From positions 62,001 through 126,000 of the forward strand of contig JAEYLC010000010.1 of the NCBI GenBank assembly GCA_023461435.1: a stretch of DNA of 64,000 nt. The letters run 5' to 3'. Shown piece after piece: positions 1-9,400 of this stretch. Origin of the DNA: Bacillota bacterium (GTDB lineage Bacteria; Bacillota; Clostridia; Christensenellales; SZUA-584). Every line of letters begins with the position of its first letter. The stretch's first letter is position 1. Both the position numbers and the translations under genes were made by a program. Below the pieces are notes generated by a model. That model was not told where the DNA came from and made no database searches. It saw nothing but the letters and a program-made list of their open reading frames with translations.

Positions 1-1
1 C

Positions 2-856
2 GATGTGTTCATCGCGTACGACGGCGATGAGGCGGGAGAGATCGCGACGCAGAAGGCGATGGGCATACTCGAAGCCGAAGGCTTCAGCGTGCGCGTGATT
101 CGCTTTGACGAGGGGACGGACCCGGACGACTTTATCCGCCAATACGGGCTCAACGGTTTTGCCAAAAAGGTCAAAACAGCGCCGTCGGCCATTGGATACA
201 GGCTCGAAATGAAGAAACGCGAGTTTATGCTCGACACCGAGGACGGGCGTGAAGGGTACGCGATCGAAGCGTCGAAGATCATCGCGGGAATTGAGAGCCC
301 GATACGGCGCGAGCGCTATGCCGAAATGGTGGCGGAGCAGACGGGGTACAGTGCGGCGTCGATTTTGGGCCAAATGCATAAGAAGGCCGCAAGTGAGAAT
401 ACTAATGCCAATTATAGGTATAATAAGACTGAAAAAGCCGCGGACAGCCCGCAAAGCGCGTTTTTGGCGTGTGCGATGGCTGACATCAGATATTTTGCGG
501 ATGTCGCGGATGAAATCGGTGCGGATGAGTTCTCGCTTAAATCGCATAAAAATATTTTTTCTGCATTATATGACAGCGTAAAAAGAGGAATTCAGCCAAC
601 ATATGCCGAAGTATTATCGCAGCTTGATGACGAAGAGGACCGTAGCGAGGCGGCACGGCTTATGGGAGTGATGACAGCCGCTGACGACCCCCTTGTTTTT
701 CTGAAAGACTGCGTGCTTAGAATCCGCATTCATAAGCTGGAAAGCAAAAGGGACGCGCTCATGGAAGCGCTTCGCAGCGCATCGGCGGAGGAGCGGAGAA
801 AACTGCTCGCCGAAATCGGCGAGATAGATAAAGAATTGAACCTGAAAAAGGTTTAA
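2..856 (+). CDS. dnaG: DNA primase DnaG, C-terminal part (5' end cut by window)
   Basis: Primase makes the short RNA primers for DNA replication at the fork. The open frame runs in from the window edge, so only about 284 C-terminal residues of an expected roughly 600 are present; the zinc-binding and N-terminal catalytic parts lie upstream. The first visible residues contain the TOPRIM acidic motif YDGDEAG, whose aspartates bind metal. The rest covers the end of the RNA polymerase core and a helical C-terminal region of the type that binds the replicative helicase. It lies 20 bases ahead of rpoD, the conserved dnaG-rpoD pair of Bacillota. The identity is secure because motif and neighbour agree. 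Confidence 0.93.
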   Translation, partial: DVFIAYDGDEAGEIATQKAMGILEAEGFSVRVIRFDEGTDPDDFIRQYGLNGFAKKVKTAPSAIGYRLEMKKREFMLDTEDGREGYAIEASKIIAGIESPIRRERYAEMVAEQTGYSAASILGQMHKKAASENTNANYRYNKTEKAADSPQSAFLACAMADIRYFADVADEIGADEFSLKSHKNIFSALYDSVKRGIQPTYAEVLSQLDDEEDRSEAARLMGVMTAADDPLVFLKDCVLRIRIHKLESKRDALMEALRSASAEERRKLLAEIGEIDKELNLKKV

Positions 857-876
857 GTGAATAGGGTGATTGCATT

Positions 877-2151
877 TTGAACAAAAAACCGGCGATGCCG
901 CCGAAGACGACGAATAAGCCCGCCGTGAAGGACGTATCTGCAGAGCAAAAGCAGTTTAAGCAGACGGCTCAAGCGGAAGCGAGACAAAAATCGAAGGATA
1001 CGCCTGAGCAGGCTGATGCCGATATGACGCTGTCCAAGGAGAACCTCGCCAGACTGCAGGCGCTGAGCGTCGTCTCCCAGTCGGATAAAGAGGAAAAACT
1101 CAAAGACATTATCGAGTCGGGCAAAAAGAAGGGCGTTTTAACCTACAAGGAAATCAACGATGCGCTCGACGGCGCGGAAATCGACGCCGAGAATCTCGAT
1201 AAGCTTTTGGGCGCGCTCGAGGAGATGAAAATCGACGTCATCGACGGCGAGCTTGAAAAGGATATAAGCGACGACGAAGAGGATGTCGATGCGGATATCG
1301 ATCTGTCTATGCCCGAGGGCGTCAGTATCGACGATCCCGTCAGAATGTACTTAAAGGAGATCGGCAAGGTCAATCTTCTGTCCGCGGACGAAGAGGTGGA
1401 GCTTGCCAAGCTGATGGCCGAAGGAGACGACGAAGCCAAGCGCAGGCTGGCCGAAGCGAACTTAAGGCTCGTGGTGAGCATCGCCAAGCGCTATGTGGGG
1501 CGCGGCATGCTGTTCCTTGACCTGATTCAGGAAGGGAACCTGGGGCTCATCAAGGCCGTGGAAAAATTCGATTATACCAAAGGCTATAAGTTCTCGACCT
1601 ACGCCACATGGTGGATCCGTCAGGCGATCACGCGTGCGATCGCCGATCAGGCGCGCACGATCCGCATTCCCGTGCACATGGTGGAGACGATCAACAAGCT
1701 GATCCGCGTGTCGCGGCAGCTGCTCCAGCAATACGGGCGCGATCCGTTGCCCGAAGAGGTGGCGCGCGAGATGGACATCAGCGAAGATAAGGTCAGAGAG
1801 ATCATCAAGATCGCTCAGGAACCCGTATCGCTCGAAACGCCGATCGGCGAAGAGGAAGACAGCCACCTTGGCGACTTTATTCCCGACGACGACGCGCCCG
1901 CGCCGGCCGAAGCCGCGGCGTTCACGCTCTTAAAAGAGCAGCTCATGGACGTGCTTGATACGCTGACGCCGCGTGAAGAAAAGGTACTGCGCCTGCGTTT
2001 CGGGCTTGACGACGGACGCGCGCGCACGCTCGAAGAGGTCGGCAAGGAGTTCATGGTCACCCGGGAGCGCATCCGCCAGATTGAGGCCAAGGCGCTGCGA
2101 AAGCTCCGCCATCCGAGCCGCAGCAAAAAGCTCAGAGACTTTCTGGATTAG
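877..2151 (+). CDS. rpoD: RNA polymerase primary sigma factor RpoD/SigA
   Basis: Housekeeping sigma-70 factor of 424 residues that directs RNA polymerase to -35/-10 promoters. An acidic and lysine-rich N-terminal part with a region 1.1-like segment covers residues 1-150. Region 1.2 starts near DPVRMYLKEIG. The highly conserved region 2 contains NLRLVVSIAKRYVGRG, FLDLIQEGN and the promoter-melting stretch YATWWIRQAITRAI. Region 4.2 contains VTRERIRQIEAKALRKLR near the C-terminus. The start is a TTG eight bases after an AGGGTG ribosome site. Promoters of the TTGACA/TATAAT type found elsewhere in the window fit this sigma factor. Confidence 0.97.
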   Translation: MNKKPAMPPKTTNKPAVKDVSAEQKQFKQTAQAEARQKSKDTPEQADADMTLSKENLARLQALSVVSQSDKEEKLKDIIESGKKKGVLTYKEINDALDGAEIDAENLDKLLGALEEMKIDVIDGELEKDISDDEEDVDADIDLSMPEGVSIDDPVRMYLKEIGKVNLLSADEEVELAKLMAEGDDEAKRRLAEANLRLVVSIAKRYVGRGMLFLDLIQEGNLGLIKAVEKFDYTKGYKFSTYATWWIRQAITRAIADQARTIRIPVHMVETINKLIRVSRQLLQQYGRDPLPEEVAREMDISEDKVREIIKIAQEPVSLETPIGEEEDSHLGDFIPDDDAPAPAEAAAFTLLKEQLMDVLDTLTPREEKVLRLRFGLDDGRARTLEEVGKEFMVTRERIRQIEAKALRKLRHPSRSKKLRDFLD

Positions 2152-2222
2152 AGCCGATTCACATAGTGATCAAACTGAGAGGCAGCTTAAAAGCTGCTTC
2201 TGTTATGCAAAGGGGGAACGGC

Positions 2223-2903
2223 ATGCTGTCTTACAGGCTCAAGGCCATTGTCACAATGGTACCCGAATCGGAAACGGTGGCGGATATCGGCTGCGATCAC
2301 GGAAAGGTGGCGGTATGGCTGCTTAAAAACGGCCGCGCCAAATACGCGGTTTGCGGAGATATCAGCGGCCGGTCGCTCGATAAGGCGCGCAGGCTTGTAA
2401 TCGCGAAAGGGCTCCAGACTGCCGTGTCGCTGCGAGAGGGCAGCGGATTCGGCGTGGTGGAACAGGGCGAGGCGGATACCGCCGTGCTGGCCGGCATGGG
2501 CGGCGAGCTCATCACCTCGATACTCGAAAACGGCAGGGATAAGCTGCCTGACAGGCTCGTGCTCTCCTGCAACAAAGGCTCGGGGGTGCTGCGCAAATGG
2601 CTCACCGAGAATGGCTACGTGATTGAAGCCGAAGACCTCGTGCTCGAGAACAGGCACTATTATCCGGTGATGCGCGCGGTCAGAGGACAGAGTAGGCCGC
2701 TTAATGACATTGAACTGGAGTTTGGCCCCGTGCTGCTGGAGCAAAAGCCGAAGCTGCTCAAATATTATGTGGATCACCGTATCGATCAGACCAAGTCGAT
2801 TCGCGGCAAGCTTGTAAAAACCAAAGCGGCCAGAAAAGAGGAACTGCTAAGCGAGATCGACGAGCGGCTCAGAACCTACAAAGAGGTCAAAAAATGCCTG
2901 TAA
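2223..2903 (+). CDS. trmK: tRNA (adenine22-N1)-methyltransferase TrmK
   Basis: A 226-residue class I SAM-dependent methyltransferase of the TrmK (B. subtilis YqfN, COG2384) family, which makes m1A22 in tRNA. The SAM-binding motif VADIGCDHGKVAVWL lies near residues 20-34, followed by GDISGRSLDKA and AGMGGELI, all typical of the family. The frame is open further upstream to a GTG at 2166, but the ATG at 2223 has a strong AAGGGGGAA ribosome site and gives the canonical N-terminus with an L-x-x-I helix. It overlaps the following NIF3-family gene by 10 bases, the same pair as in many Bacillota downstream of rpoD. Confidence 0.92.
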   Translation: MLSYRLKAIVTMVPESETVADIGCDHGKVAVWLLKNGRAKYAVCGDISGRSLDKARRLVIAKGLQTAVSLREGSGFGVVEQGEADTAVLAGMGGELITSILENGRDKLPDRLVLSCNKGSGVLRKWLTENGYVIEAEDLVLENRHYYPVMRAVRGQSRPLNDIELEFGPVLLEQKPKLLKYYVDHRIDQTKSIRGKLVKTKAARKEELLSEIDERLRTYKEVKKCL

Positions 2904-3682
2904 CCATTGAGGCGTTTGTCCGCATCGTCGAGACGGTTGCGCCGAAAGAGCTTGCGTATGATTGGGACAATTCGGGGCTGCTGCTGTGCTGCGGGAATAC
3001 GGTGAGCCGCGCGCTGATCGCGCTTGACGCGACGATGGCCGTGGCGAAAGAGGCGCAGGAAAAGGGCTGCGACATGCTGCTCGTGCATCATCCGCTGATC
3101 TTTTCGCCGCTGAAGTCCATCAGCGATGCGTCGGGTTCGGGCGCAGTGCTCATGACGCTGATACGCGCCGGTATCTCGCTCTATGCCGCGCATACCACGT
3201 TTGACCGCGCGGCGGGCGGCATCAACGACGCGCTCGCGCAAAAGCTTGGCCTGACGGGCGTCCGGACTGTTGACGGTGAGGGAGAATCGCTGATGCGCGT
3301 GGGCGAGCTAAAGCAGCCGCTCGACAAAAAAACGATGGCCGCGCATGTGAAAGCCGCGCTCGGGGTGGGTGCGGTCAGATTATCGGAGACGGATTGCGGC
3401 GGCATATCGCGCGTGGCCGTGGTCGGCGGCAGCGGCGGCGAGTTTGTATCGGCGGCCGCAGCTGAGGGCGCGCAGGCGCTTGTGACGGGTGAAGCGAAGC
3501 ATCACCATTTCATCGAGGCGACGGCGGCGGGGCTGCTGCTCATCGAAGCGGGGCACTATCATACGGAATGTGCGTTCGCCGACCGGATAGATATGAGTTT
3601 ACAATCATACGTAAATGAGGTACAATTAGATTTAGGTCTCATGAAGGCTGAAAATGATAAGGCACCATACGCATTCGGATGA
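2894..3682 (+). CDS. NIF3/DUF34 family metal-binding protein
   Basis: A 262-residue member of the NIF3 family (Nif3-like dinuclear metal center protein; some members are annotated as GTP cyclohydrolase I type 2-like). Putative metal ligands are visible in LLVHHPLIF near residue 70, HTTFDRAAGG near residue 100 and AGHYHTE near residue 220. It lacks the long PII-like insertion found in some Bacillus relatives, so it is the short form. The ATG at 2894 lies inside the end of trmK and has an AGAGGT ribosome site, which suggests translational coupling. The biochemical role of the family is not settled. Confidence 0.9.
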   Translation: MPVTIEAFVRIVETVAPKELAYDWDNSGLLLCCGNTVSRALIALDATMAVAKEAQEKGCDMLLVHHPLIFSPLKSISDASGSGAVLMTLIRAGISLYAAHTTFDRAAGGINDALAQKLGLTGVRTVDGEGESLMRVGELKQPLDKKTMAAHVKAALGVGAVRLSETDCGGISRVAVVGGSGGEFVSAAAAEGAQALVTGEAKHHHFIEATAAGLLLIEAGHYHTECAFADRIDMSLQSYVNEVQLDLGLMKAENDKAPYAFG

Positions 3683-3713
3683 ACCGGTGCGTTGAGCAGG
3701 GAGGATCGATTAT

Positions 3714-4436
3714 TTGGATAAGCTGGCTTTACTGTATGAGTACCAGCAGGCAGACGCTGAGCTCGAGGCTTATGAGAAAAAACTGAAGAATACGCCGACA
3801 CGCAAACAGCTCATCAAGCTGCAGAATTATTTAAAGAAGCAGCAGGCTGTGCTTCGTGATATGGAAAATAAGGCTCTGGTCGAGCAGAACGCGCTTTTGG
3901 AGATCGATTCTCAGTACGACCGCATGATAGAACTGCTTAACAAAAAGCACAAAAATATCGGCGAATATGAGAAGATGGATCCGGAAGAACTCGATTATAA
4001 CGTTGTCCGCGATCTCGTTCATGAGTACGAGACAACTTATGATAATATTATCAAGCAGAAAAGCAGGGCCGTGGCCGTCCAGAAGAAGGCGGAAGAGACA
4101 GAAGCACGGCTCAAAGAGATACTCGTGAACGTGAGCAAGGCGCAAAAGGACTTTGCGGCGCTCAAAAAGCAGCACGAAGACGAGCTCCGCGCCGGTTCCG
4201 ATACGCTCGAAAAGCTGCGCAAGGCGGCCGAACTCGCGGCTTCCAAGGTGGAGCCCGCGCTGCTGGATCGCTATAACCGCATCAAGCAAAACAGGCCGCA
4301 GCCGGTCACGATGCTCAAGGACGGCCGCTGCATGGGCTGCAATATGGAGCTTCCGTCAAGGGATTTGGCGAAGCTCAGGAAAGACGGCGTGATTGTCGAA
4401 TGTGAGAATTGCGGCCGCATACTTTATCTGATATAA
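3714..4436 (+). CDS. Coiled-coil C4 zinc-ribbon protein (DUF164-like)
   Basis: A 240-residue protein. Residues 1-190 are almost entirely charged heptad-like helix (strong coiled coil), and the C-terminus carries a four-cysteine zinc ribbon, CMGCNMEL followed about 25 residues later by CENCGR. This matches the zf-RING_7/DUF164 family that often sits next to the NIF3 gene. Known members have been linked to RNA or protein tethering, but no function is proven here. The TTG start at 3714 is preceded by GGAGG. The 3' end overlaps the promoter of the RNase P RNA gene, which starts only a few bases after the stop codon. Confidence 0.88.
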   Translation: MDKLALLYEYQQADAELEAYEKKLKNTPTRKQLIKLQNYLKKQQAVLRDMENKALVEQNALLEIDSQYDRMIELLNKKHKNIGEYEKMDPEELDYNVVRDLVHEYETTYDNIIKQKSRAVAVQKKAEETEARLKEILVNVSKAQKDFAALKKQHEDELRAGSDTLEKLRKAAELAASKVEPALLDRYNRIKQNRPQPVTMLKDGRCMGCNMELPSRDLAKLRKDGVIVECENCGRILYLI

Positions 4437-4437
4437 T
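4409..4437 (+). promoter_or_regulatory. Promoter of rnpB inside the zinc-ribbon gene
   Basis: TTGCGG (4409-4414), a 17-base spacer and a perfect TATAAT (4432-4437) place the predicted start near 4444, exactly where the first RNase P helix begins. The promoter is embedded in the last codons of the preceding gene. Confidence 0.7.
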
Positions 4438-4442
4438 TGAAT

Positions 4443-4780
4443 ATGAGCAAGCCGAACGGTCGCCCGTCATTTTGATGGGAGGAAAGTCCGAGCTCCGCAG
4501 GGCAGGACGCCGGGTAACTCCCGGTGGAGGCGACTCTAAGGAAAGTGCAACAGAGATATACCGCCAGAAGCTTTTCTGGCAAGGGTGGAAAGGTGAGGTA
4601 AGAGCTCACCAGAGCCTTGGCGACTTGGCTGCTATGTAAACCCCGTCCGGTGCAAGATTGATAGTGGGCATTTAAGCGGTAGCCCGCCGCGCCCCATGTA
4701 ATCGCTGGAGCCTGCTGGCAACCGCAGGCGTAGATAGATGACCGTTCTCGACAGAACTCGGCTTACAGGCTTGTCTCAAC
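4443..4780 (+). ncRNA. rnpB: RNase P catalytic RNA (class A-like)
   Basis: The RNA subunit of RNase P, which trims the 5' leader of tRNA precursors. The universally conserved blocks are all present in order: GGAGGAAAGTCCGAGCTCC near 4480, GGAAAGTGCAACAGAGA near 4540, GGTGAGGTAAGAGCTCACC near 4592, a GCAAGA block near 4652, and ACAGAACTCGGCTTAC near 4751. The ends 4444-4452 and 4768-4777 pair to form helix P1 with a single bulged base. Its own promoter lies just upstream and a terminator just downstream. Short reading frames inside it are not genes. Confidence 0.97.
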
Positions 4781-4790
4781 AACTTGATTT

Positions 4791-4822
4791 AAAAAGAAGC
4801 TTATCAATAGGCTTCTTTTTTT
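4791..4822 (+). terminator. Rho-independent terminator of rnpB
   Basis: AAGAAGC and GCTTCTT form a stem around a 10-base loop and run into a stretch of Ts (4812-4822). It lies about 15 bases after the P1 helix. Confidence 0.85.
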
Positions 4823-4833
4823 ACCTATCCTTT

Positions 4834-4975
4834 AGATGAAAAGCCCCAACCTGTCATGCTGAACGAAACGTGAGTAAAGTGAAGCATCCCATGGCAAAAC
4901 GCTTTATACATGGGATTCCTCTTCCGCTTACGCTTCATCGGAATGACACAAGTCATTTTTCTTTTCTTCGTCAAT
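4834..4975 (+). repeat. Dispersed intergenic repeat family A, copy 1
   Basis: About 140 bases starting at GATGAAAAGCCCC. It shares long identical blocks with copy 2 at 5006-5152 and, inverted, with copy 3 at 56400-56533. The element has imperfect inverted ends (CTGTCATGCTGAAC against GGAATGACAC) and an inner hairpin between CATCCCATG and CATGGGATT, so it can fold as one long stem-loop. It has no coding capacity. A short segment between the copies (GGATGAGGTG, 4991-5000) also occurs in repeat B. The stretch 4823-5175 otherwise holds nothing I recognise. Confidence 0.85.
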
Positions 4976-5005
4976 TGCGGTGAAGCACCGGATGAGGTGG
5001 CTAAA

Positions 5006-5152
5006 AGATGAAAAGCCCCAACCTGTCATGCTGAACGGAACGTGAGTGAAGTGAAGCATCTCATGGCAAAATGCTTTATACATGGGATTCCAGCCTACTG
5101 CATAGTCAATCGCTTGCATTCAATTGAAATGACATAAGTCACTTTTCTTTTA
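5006..5152 (+). repeat. Dispersed intergenic repeat family A, copy 2
   Basis: Tandem second copy in the same orientation, about 30 bases after copy 1. The first 95 bases differ from copy 1 at only a few positions. The middle segment between the inner hairpin and the GAAATGACATAAG end is divergent, as it is between all copies. Confidence 0.85.
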
Positions 5153-5175
5153 TTACCGATCGCCTATCACCGGTT

Positions 5176-6138
5176 TCACACGATTTGTGCGCGCGGCGTT
5201 ATCACCGCACCATCACCTGTGCACCAAGCTGTAAAATGAAGGGGCGCGGTCATTCCTCCGAATATAAAATATCCTTTATGATTAATACCATCATAAAAAT
5301 CAATGGCCTTTTGCGAGTTGATGTCTGACATCGCGGTGCCATAGGACAGATGCCATGAGTCTGCATTGTCAAAAGTATCGTTGCCCCAGGTTGGGTCGGC
5401 AAAGTGCCATCCGCCATCCGCATAAAACTCCACCCAGGCATGGGCATCACCCGGATGTCCCCAGTCTTCCGGCGTTCTCAAATTATTCATGGCATTGCCG
5501 GCTACGTCTCTCGCGGGTATCCCCGCTGCGCGCAGCAACGCGGTCATCAGGTGCGCATAGTCGGCGCAGACCCCTTTGCGTGCGTCCAGCACCTCGGATG
5601 CTTTCATCGTCATTTGATTGACTGAATCGCCTGTTCTGAATTTTACAGTAGCGGTTACAAACTGATGTATTTTCTGCGCCGTTTCATATTCGTTGCCATT
5701 AACGATCAGCGGTTTGGCGGCTGCTTGTATAGCGGCATTGTCTGAATCCACAAAATCGACGGGCAGTAAATATTCTTCACGATCCGGCATCTGCCAGCTC
5801 TCGGTGTCGCCGAGCAACGTCACCGTATAACTGATGCTGACAAGCTGCTCGCTGCCGGTTCCCTTTATTGTGCACAGCATTGTCTGATAATCGTCGTATT
5901 TTGTTACATTTGAGCTGTCGGAGCCCTCTGTCTGCAGATTGTCAATCTGTTGATAGCCGTAGCTGATGGGAAGGTCTACCTGCAGCCAAGCCGTTTGCCC
6001 CGACGGTATCGTCATTTTGTAGCTCTCCACAATATTAAAAGTGGCTTTGCCATTTGAGCAGCCGGACAGCGCGAGCGTCATTACGACCGCTACCATCAAT
6101 AGTATTGCGCGTACAGATTTTCTCTTTAAATAGCTCAT
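5176..6138 (-). CDS. Transglutaminase-like lipoprotein
   Basis: A 320-residue surface lipoprotein. Residues 1-27 are a basic N-terminus, a hydrophobic segment and the lipobox LSGC with Cys27. The C-terminal half is a transglutaminase-like/papain-fold domain with the catalytic Cys in RKGVCADYAHLM near residue 189, His in DAHAWVEF near 234 and Asp in FADPTWGND near 248, so all three catalytic residues are present. The middle portion is probably a beta-sandwich. Bacterial members act as peptidases or crosslinkers at the envelope; the substrate is unknown. It is transcribed alone and points away from the large glucan synthase gene. No clear ribosome site precedes the ATG. Confidence 0.88.
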   Translation of the reverse strand: MSYLKRKSVRAILLMVAVVMTLALSGCSNGKATFNIVESYKMTIPSGQTAWLQVDLPISYGYQQIDNLQTEGSDSSNVTKYDDYQTMLCTIKGTGSEQLVSISYTVTLLGDTESWQMPDREEYLLPVDFVDSDNAAIQAAAKPLIVNGNEYETAQKIHQFVTATVKFRTGDSVNQMTMKASEVLDARKGVCADYAHLMTALLRAAGIPARDVAGNAMNNLRTPEDWGHPGDAHAWVEFYADGGWHFADPTWGNDTFDNADSWHLSYGTAMSDINSQKAIDFYDGINHKGYFIFGGMTAPLHFTAWCTGDGAVITPRAQIV

Positions 6139-6445
6139 GGTTTGTGAAGGTATCCGTTTCTTAAAAATTTGTAATATATGCCATCAATTTTAATTGCTGA
6201 CGTATATATTGTCAATCTGCATGATACGGCAGTCACCAAGCATTTGTGCGAAGCAACATATGCAGATCGAAATTGGTTTATTCCCCGTGCATTTTGAATC
6301 GCTTTAATCCCGTTGCGTCTCCATATCAAAAAAATAGCTTATTTGCAAGCTTCTTTTCAGGCCGTTCTTTTTGATGCGTCAAAGTGAATTGATCCAACGC
6401 TGCAAGACAATAATAGATTTAAGAATCACATGCAACGGAGGGTCT
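6139..6445. other. Intergenic region between two divergent genes
   Basis: About 307 bases, more AT-rich than its surroundings, lying between the divergent lipoprotein and glucan synthase genes. One candidate promoter for the plus-strand gene is TTGATC (6389-6394), 16 bases, TAATAG (6411-6416). If used, it gives a leader of roughly 23 bases before the ATG at 6446 and would exclude the upstream in-frame starts at 6371 and 6374. Nothing else was recognised. Confidence 0.4.
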
Positions 6446-9400
6446 ATGCAGGGCAAATACGGCAATCACATCCTTGACGATTTCACGCTCTCTCGGCAGG
6501 AACTTCTCAAAGTTGCCGCAGACTTATCGCTCAAAGATAAGGTCTACACAAAAAAGATCGATGATAGCTTACTGAATCTGTCCGAAGAACGCCGTCAAAT
6601 AGAAAGCGCTTATTTGGCCGCGCGCCAGCGCAAATACAAGGGCTATGAGCTGCCGCCTCTCTCGGAATGGTTTTACGACAACCGCTTTTTGTTCATGGAG
6701 CAGATCAAGCAGATTGAGACTCAAAAGCGCGTTTTTCGCCTGCCGCATTTAAGATCCGGCCGCTTCGCGCATCTGCCGCGCTGCCTTGCGCTGGCGGTGC
6801 TGCTGCTTGGGCACAGCGCGCTTTCCGTTTCCGTTGGCAGCATACAGGAATTTTTGGAGGTCTATCAGAAGGAATCCGAGCTCGATTCGGGTGAGCTCTG
6901 GGCGTTTGTCGATATGCTCAAGGTCACGCTGCTGCGCGCCGTGGCTGTGCTCGCGCGCGACAGCGTCAAGACGATTGCGATGTGGAACCGCGCGGAGAAG
7001 TTCTGCGAGCATGTGGAAAAAGACATGATGGCGGATCAGACCAGCCTCAGCGCCTACAAGAGCGTGCTCTCCAATCAGGATTTTTTAGAGCATGCGATGG
7101 TGATGCTGCGTGACAGCCCGCACGCGGCTTCCGTGATGGCGCGCATCAACACACGGCTGGCGCTTCACGGCCTCAAGGCGGAGCGCCTGATCAAAAAAGC
7201 GCATACAACGCAGGCGAACAGCATTCTTGGCATATCGAACGCGATCGCCTCGCTGCGGCTGCTCGCCAAGGTCAATTTTGAGCCCGTTTTTGAAGGCATC
7301 TCCGCCGTGCATAAGTACTTAAGCGAAGATCCGGATTATCTGAGGATGGATTTTCATTCGCGCGACTGGTACCGCAAAGCCATATCATCGGTTGCGGCGG
7401 CCCTAAAAACGCCGGAGCCCGCCGTGGCGCGCGCCGCCGCGGAGCTGGCCGCGGAAGCGGGCGTACATGTGGGCGAATTCATTGTCGGCTCAAGGAACAG
7501 GGAACTGTATGCGCGTTTTGGCAGAATACCGTTTCAAGTCCGCCTGAAGAGCTTTTTTAAGAGGCATATGCTGCTTTTTTACGCGGGCGGCGCGGCGGTA
7601 TCCACGCTGATCAGTGCGGCACTGCTCACGCTTCCGCTGTTTTTCAGGTTTGCGCCCGTATACGGCATCGTCGGTGTTATCATCAGCCTGATCCCCATCT
7701 ATACCGTGGCGATCACCGTCAGCAACAGGCTGTTCACGCTGGTCAACAAACCGGCGTTTATACCGAAGATCGAATTCAAGGACGGAATCCCGGACGACTG
7801 CGCGACGATGGTCGTCATTCCTGCGCTCGTCACGGGCGAGGACGATGGCCGCGAGCTGCTGAGCAAAATGGAGGTATACTGGGCGGCAAACCAGCAGAAG
7901 AACCTCTATTTCACGCTGCTCAGCGATTTTAAGGAGGACAAAAACGAGATCGCTGCGCAGGATGAAACGGTCATTGAAAGCATGGAGCGCATGGTCGGCC
8001 GTTTGAACGCGCAATACGGCAGGACGCTTTTTTTCTTTGCGCAGCGCAAACGCACGCTCATCAAAGAAAGCGGCCGGTACGGCGGCTATGAACGCAAGCG
8101 CGGCGCGCTGCTCGATTTCTGTACCATGCTTAATGGTGACGCCTCCGCGTTTGCCCATGTCACCAAGGGCCTGCCGGAGAACATCAAATACGTGATCACG
8201 CTCGACTGCGACACGGAGCTCGGGCGCGACGCGGCGGTAAAAATGGTCGGCGCGATGGAACATCCGCTCAACCGTCCCGTGATGGATGATAAAACCGGCA
8301 TTGTCAAAGCCGGCTATGGCGTGATGCAGCCGCGCATCGGCATCGACGTGGTGAGCGCCGCTCAAACGCGTTTTTCTCTTGTGTTCTCAGGTAAGGGCGG
8401 GCTCGATACCTACGCGAGCGCCGCGTCGGATGTGTATCAGGACGGTTTCGGCACCGGCATCTACACGGGCAAGGGCATATTCAACCGGTATGTCTACATG
8501 CGCGTGCTCTCGGGGCGATTCCCCGACAACAGCATATTAAGCCACGATTTGCTCGAAGGAAGCCACCTTCGGTGCGCGCTGCTCAGCGATGTCGTGCTGA
8601 TGGACGGCTGCCCCACGCGTTATACCGCATGGGCGAGCCGCCAACACCGGTGGGTGCGCGGAGACTGGCAGCTGCTGCCGTGGCTCAGACGCACGGTGCC
8701 CACAAAGACCGGAAAAACGGCAAACCCGCTGTCCGGTCTCTCCAGGTACCAGATATTCGACAATATGCGGCGCAGCCTGTCTGTGCCGCTGAGCTTTGTG
8801 ATCATACTGCTGTCGCAGACCGCGTTTTACAACAATGCGTTTTTCTGGTTCATATCGGGCATACTGCCGCTTTTTATCGACGGCATCATCGATTTTTTAA
8901 CGCGCATGGTGATGCTCCTAAGAAACGCAAGGCACGGTTCCACGTTCAAGGATGTCTGGTATGAGACAAAAACGATGTTTGAGCAGGCGTTCTACAAATT
9001 CGCGTTCTTGCCGTACGAAACGTATCTGATGCTCGACGCCGTGATTCGCAGCCTGATTCGGCTCGTCACGCGCCGCAAGCTGCTCGAATGGGTCACGGCG
9101 GCCGAGGGGGACAAAAAGGCCAAAATGGGCGTGGCTTATTACTGGCGCAGCATGGCGGCCGCGCCGCTGCTGGCCGCCGCGCTGTTTGCCTTATCCATCG
9201 TGGTGACGCGCCGGTTCTCACTGATCGCGTTTCTGGTGTTCAGCGTGTGGTTTTTCGCACCGTCCGTCGCGCTTGCGATCAGCCGCCCGCGCACAACAAA
9301 GATTTACGCGCTCGATGTGAAGCAAAAGGCGTATCTTGAGGATGTGGCGCTCAAAACATGGCGTTTCTTTGAGCGTTTTTCCGAAGAGGACGAATACTAC

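Noticed and set aside
4409..4639. Reading frames over the rnpB region
   Set aside because: The sequence is the RNase P RNA core; translated frames have no coding character.
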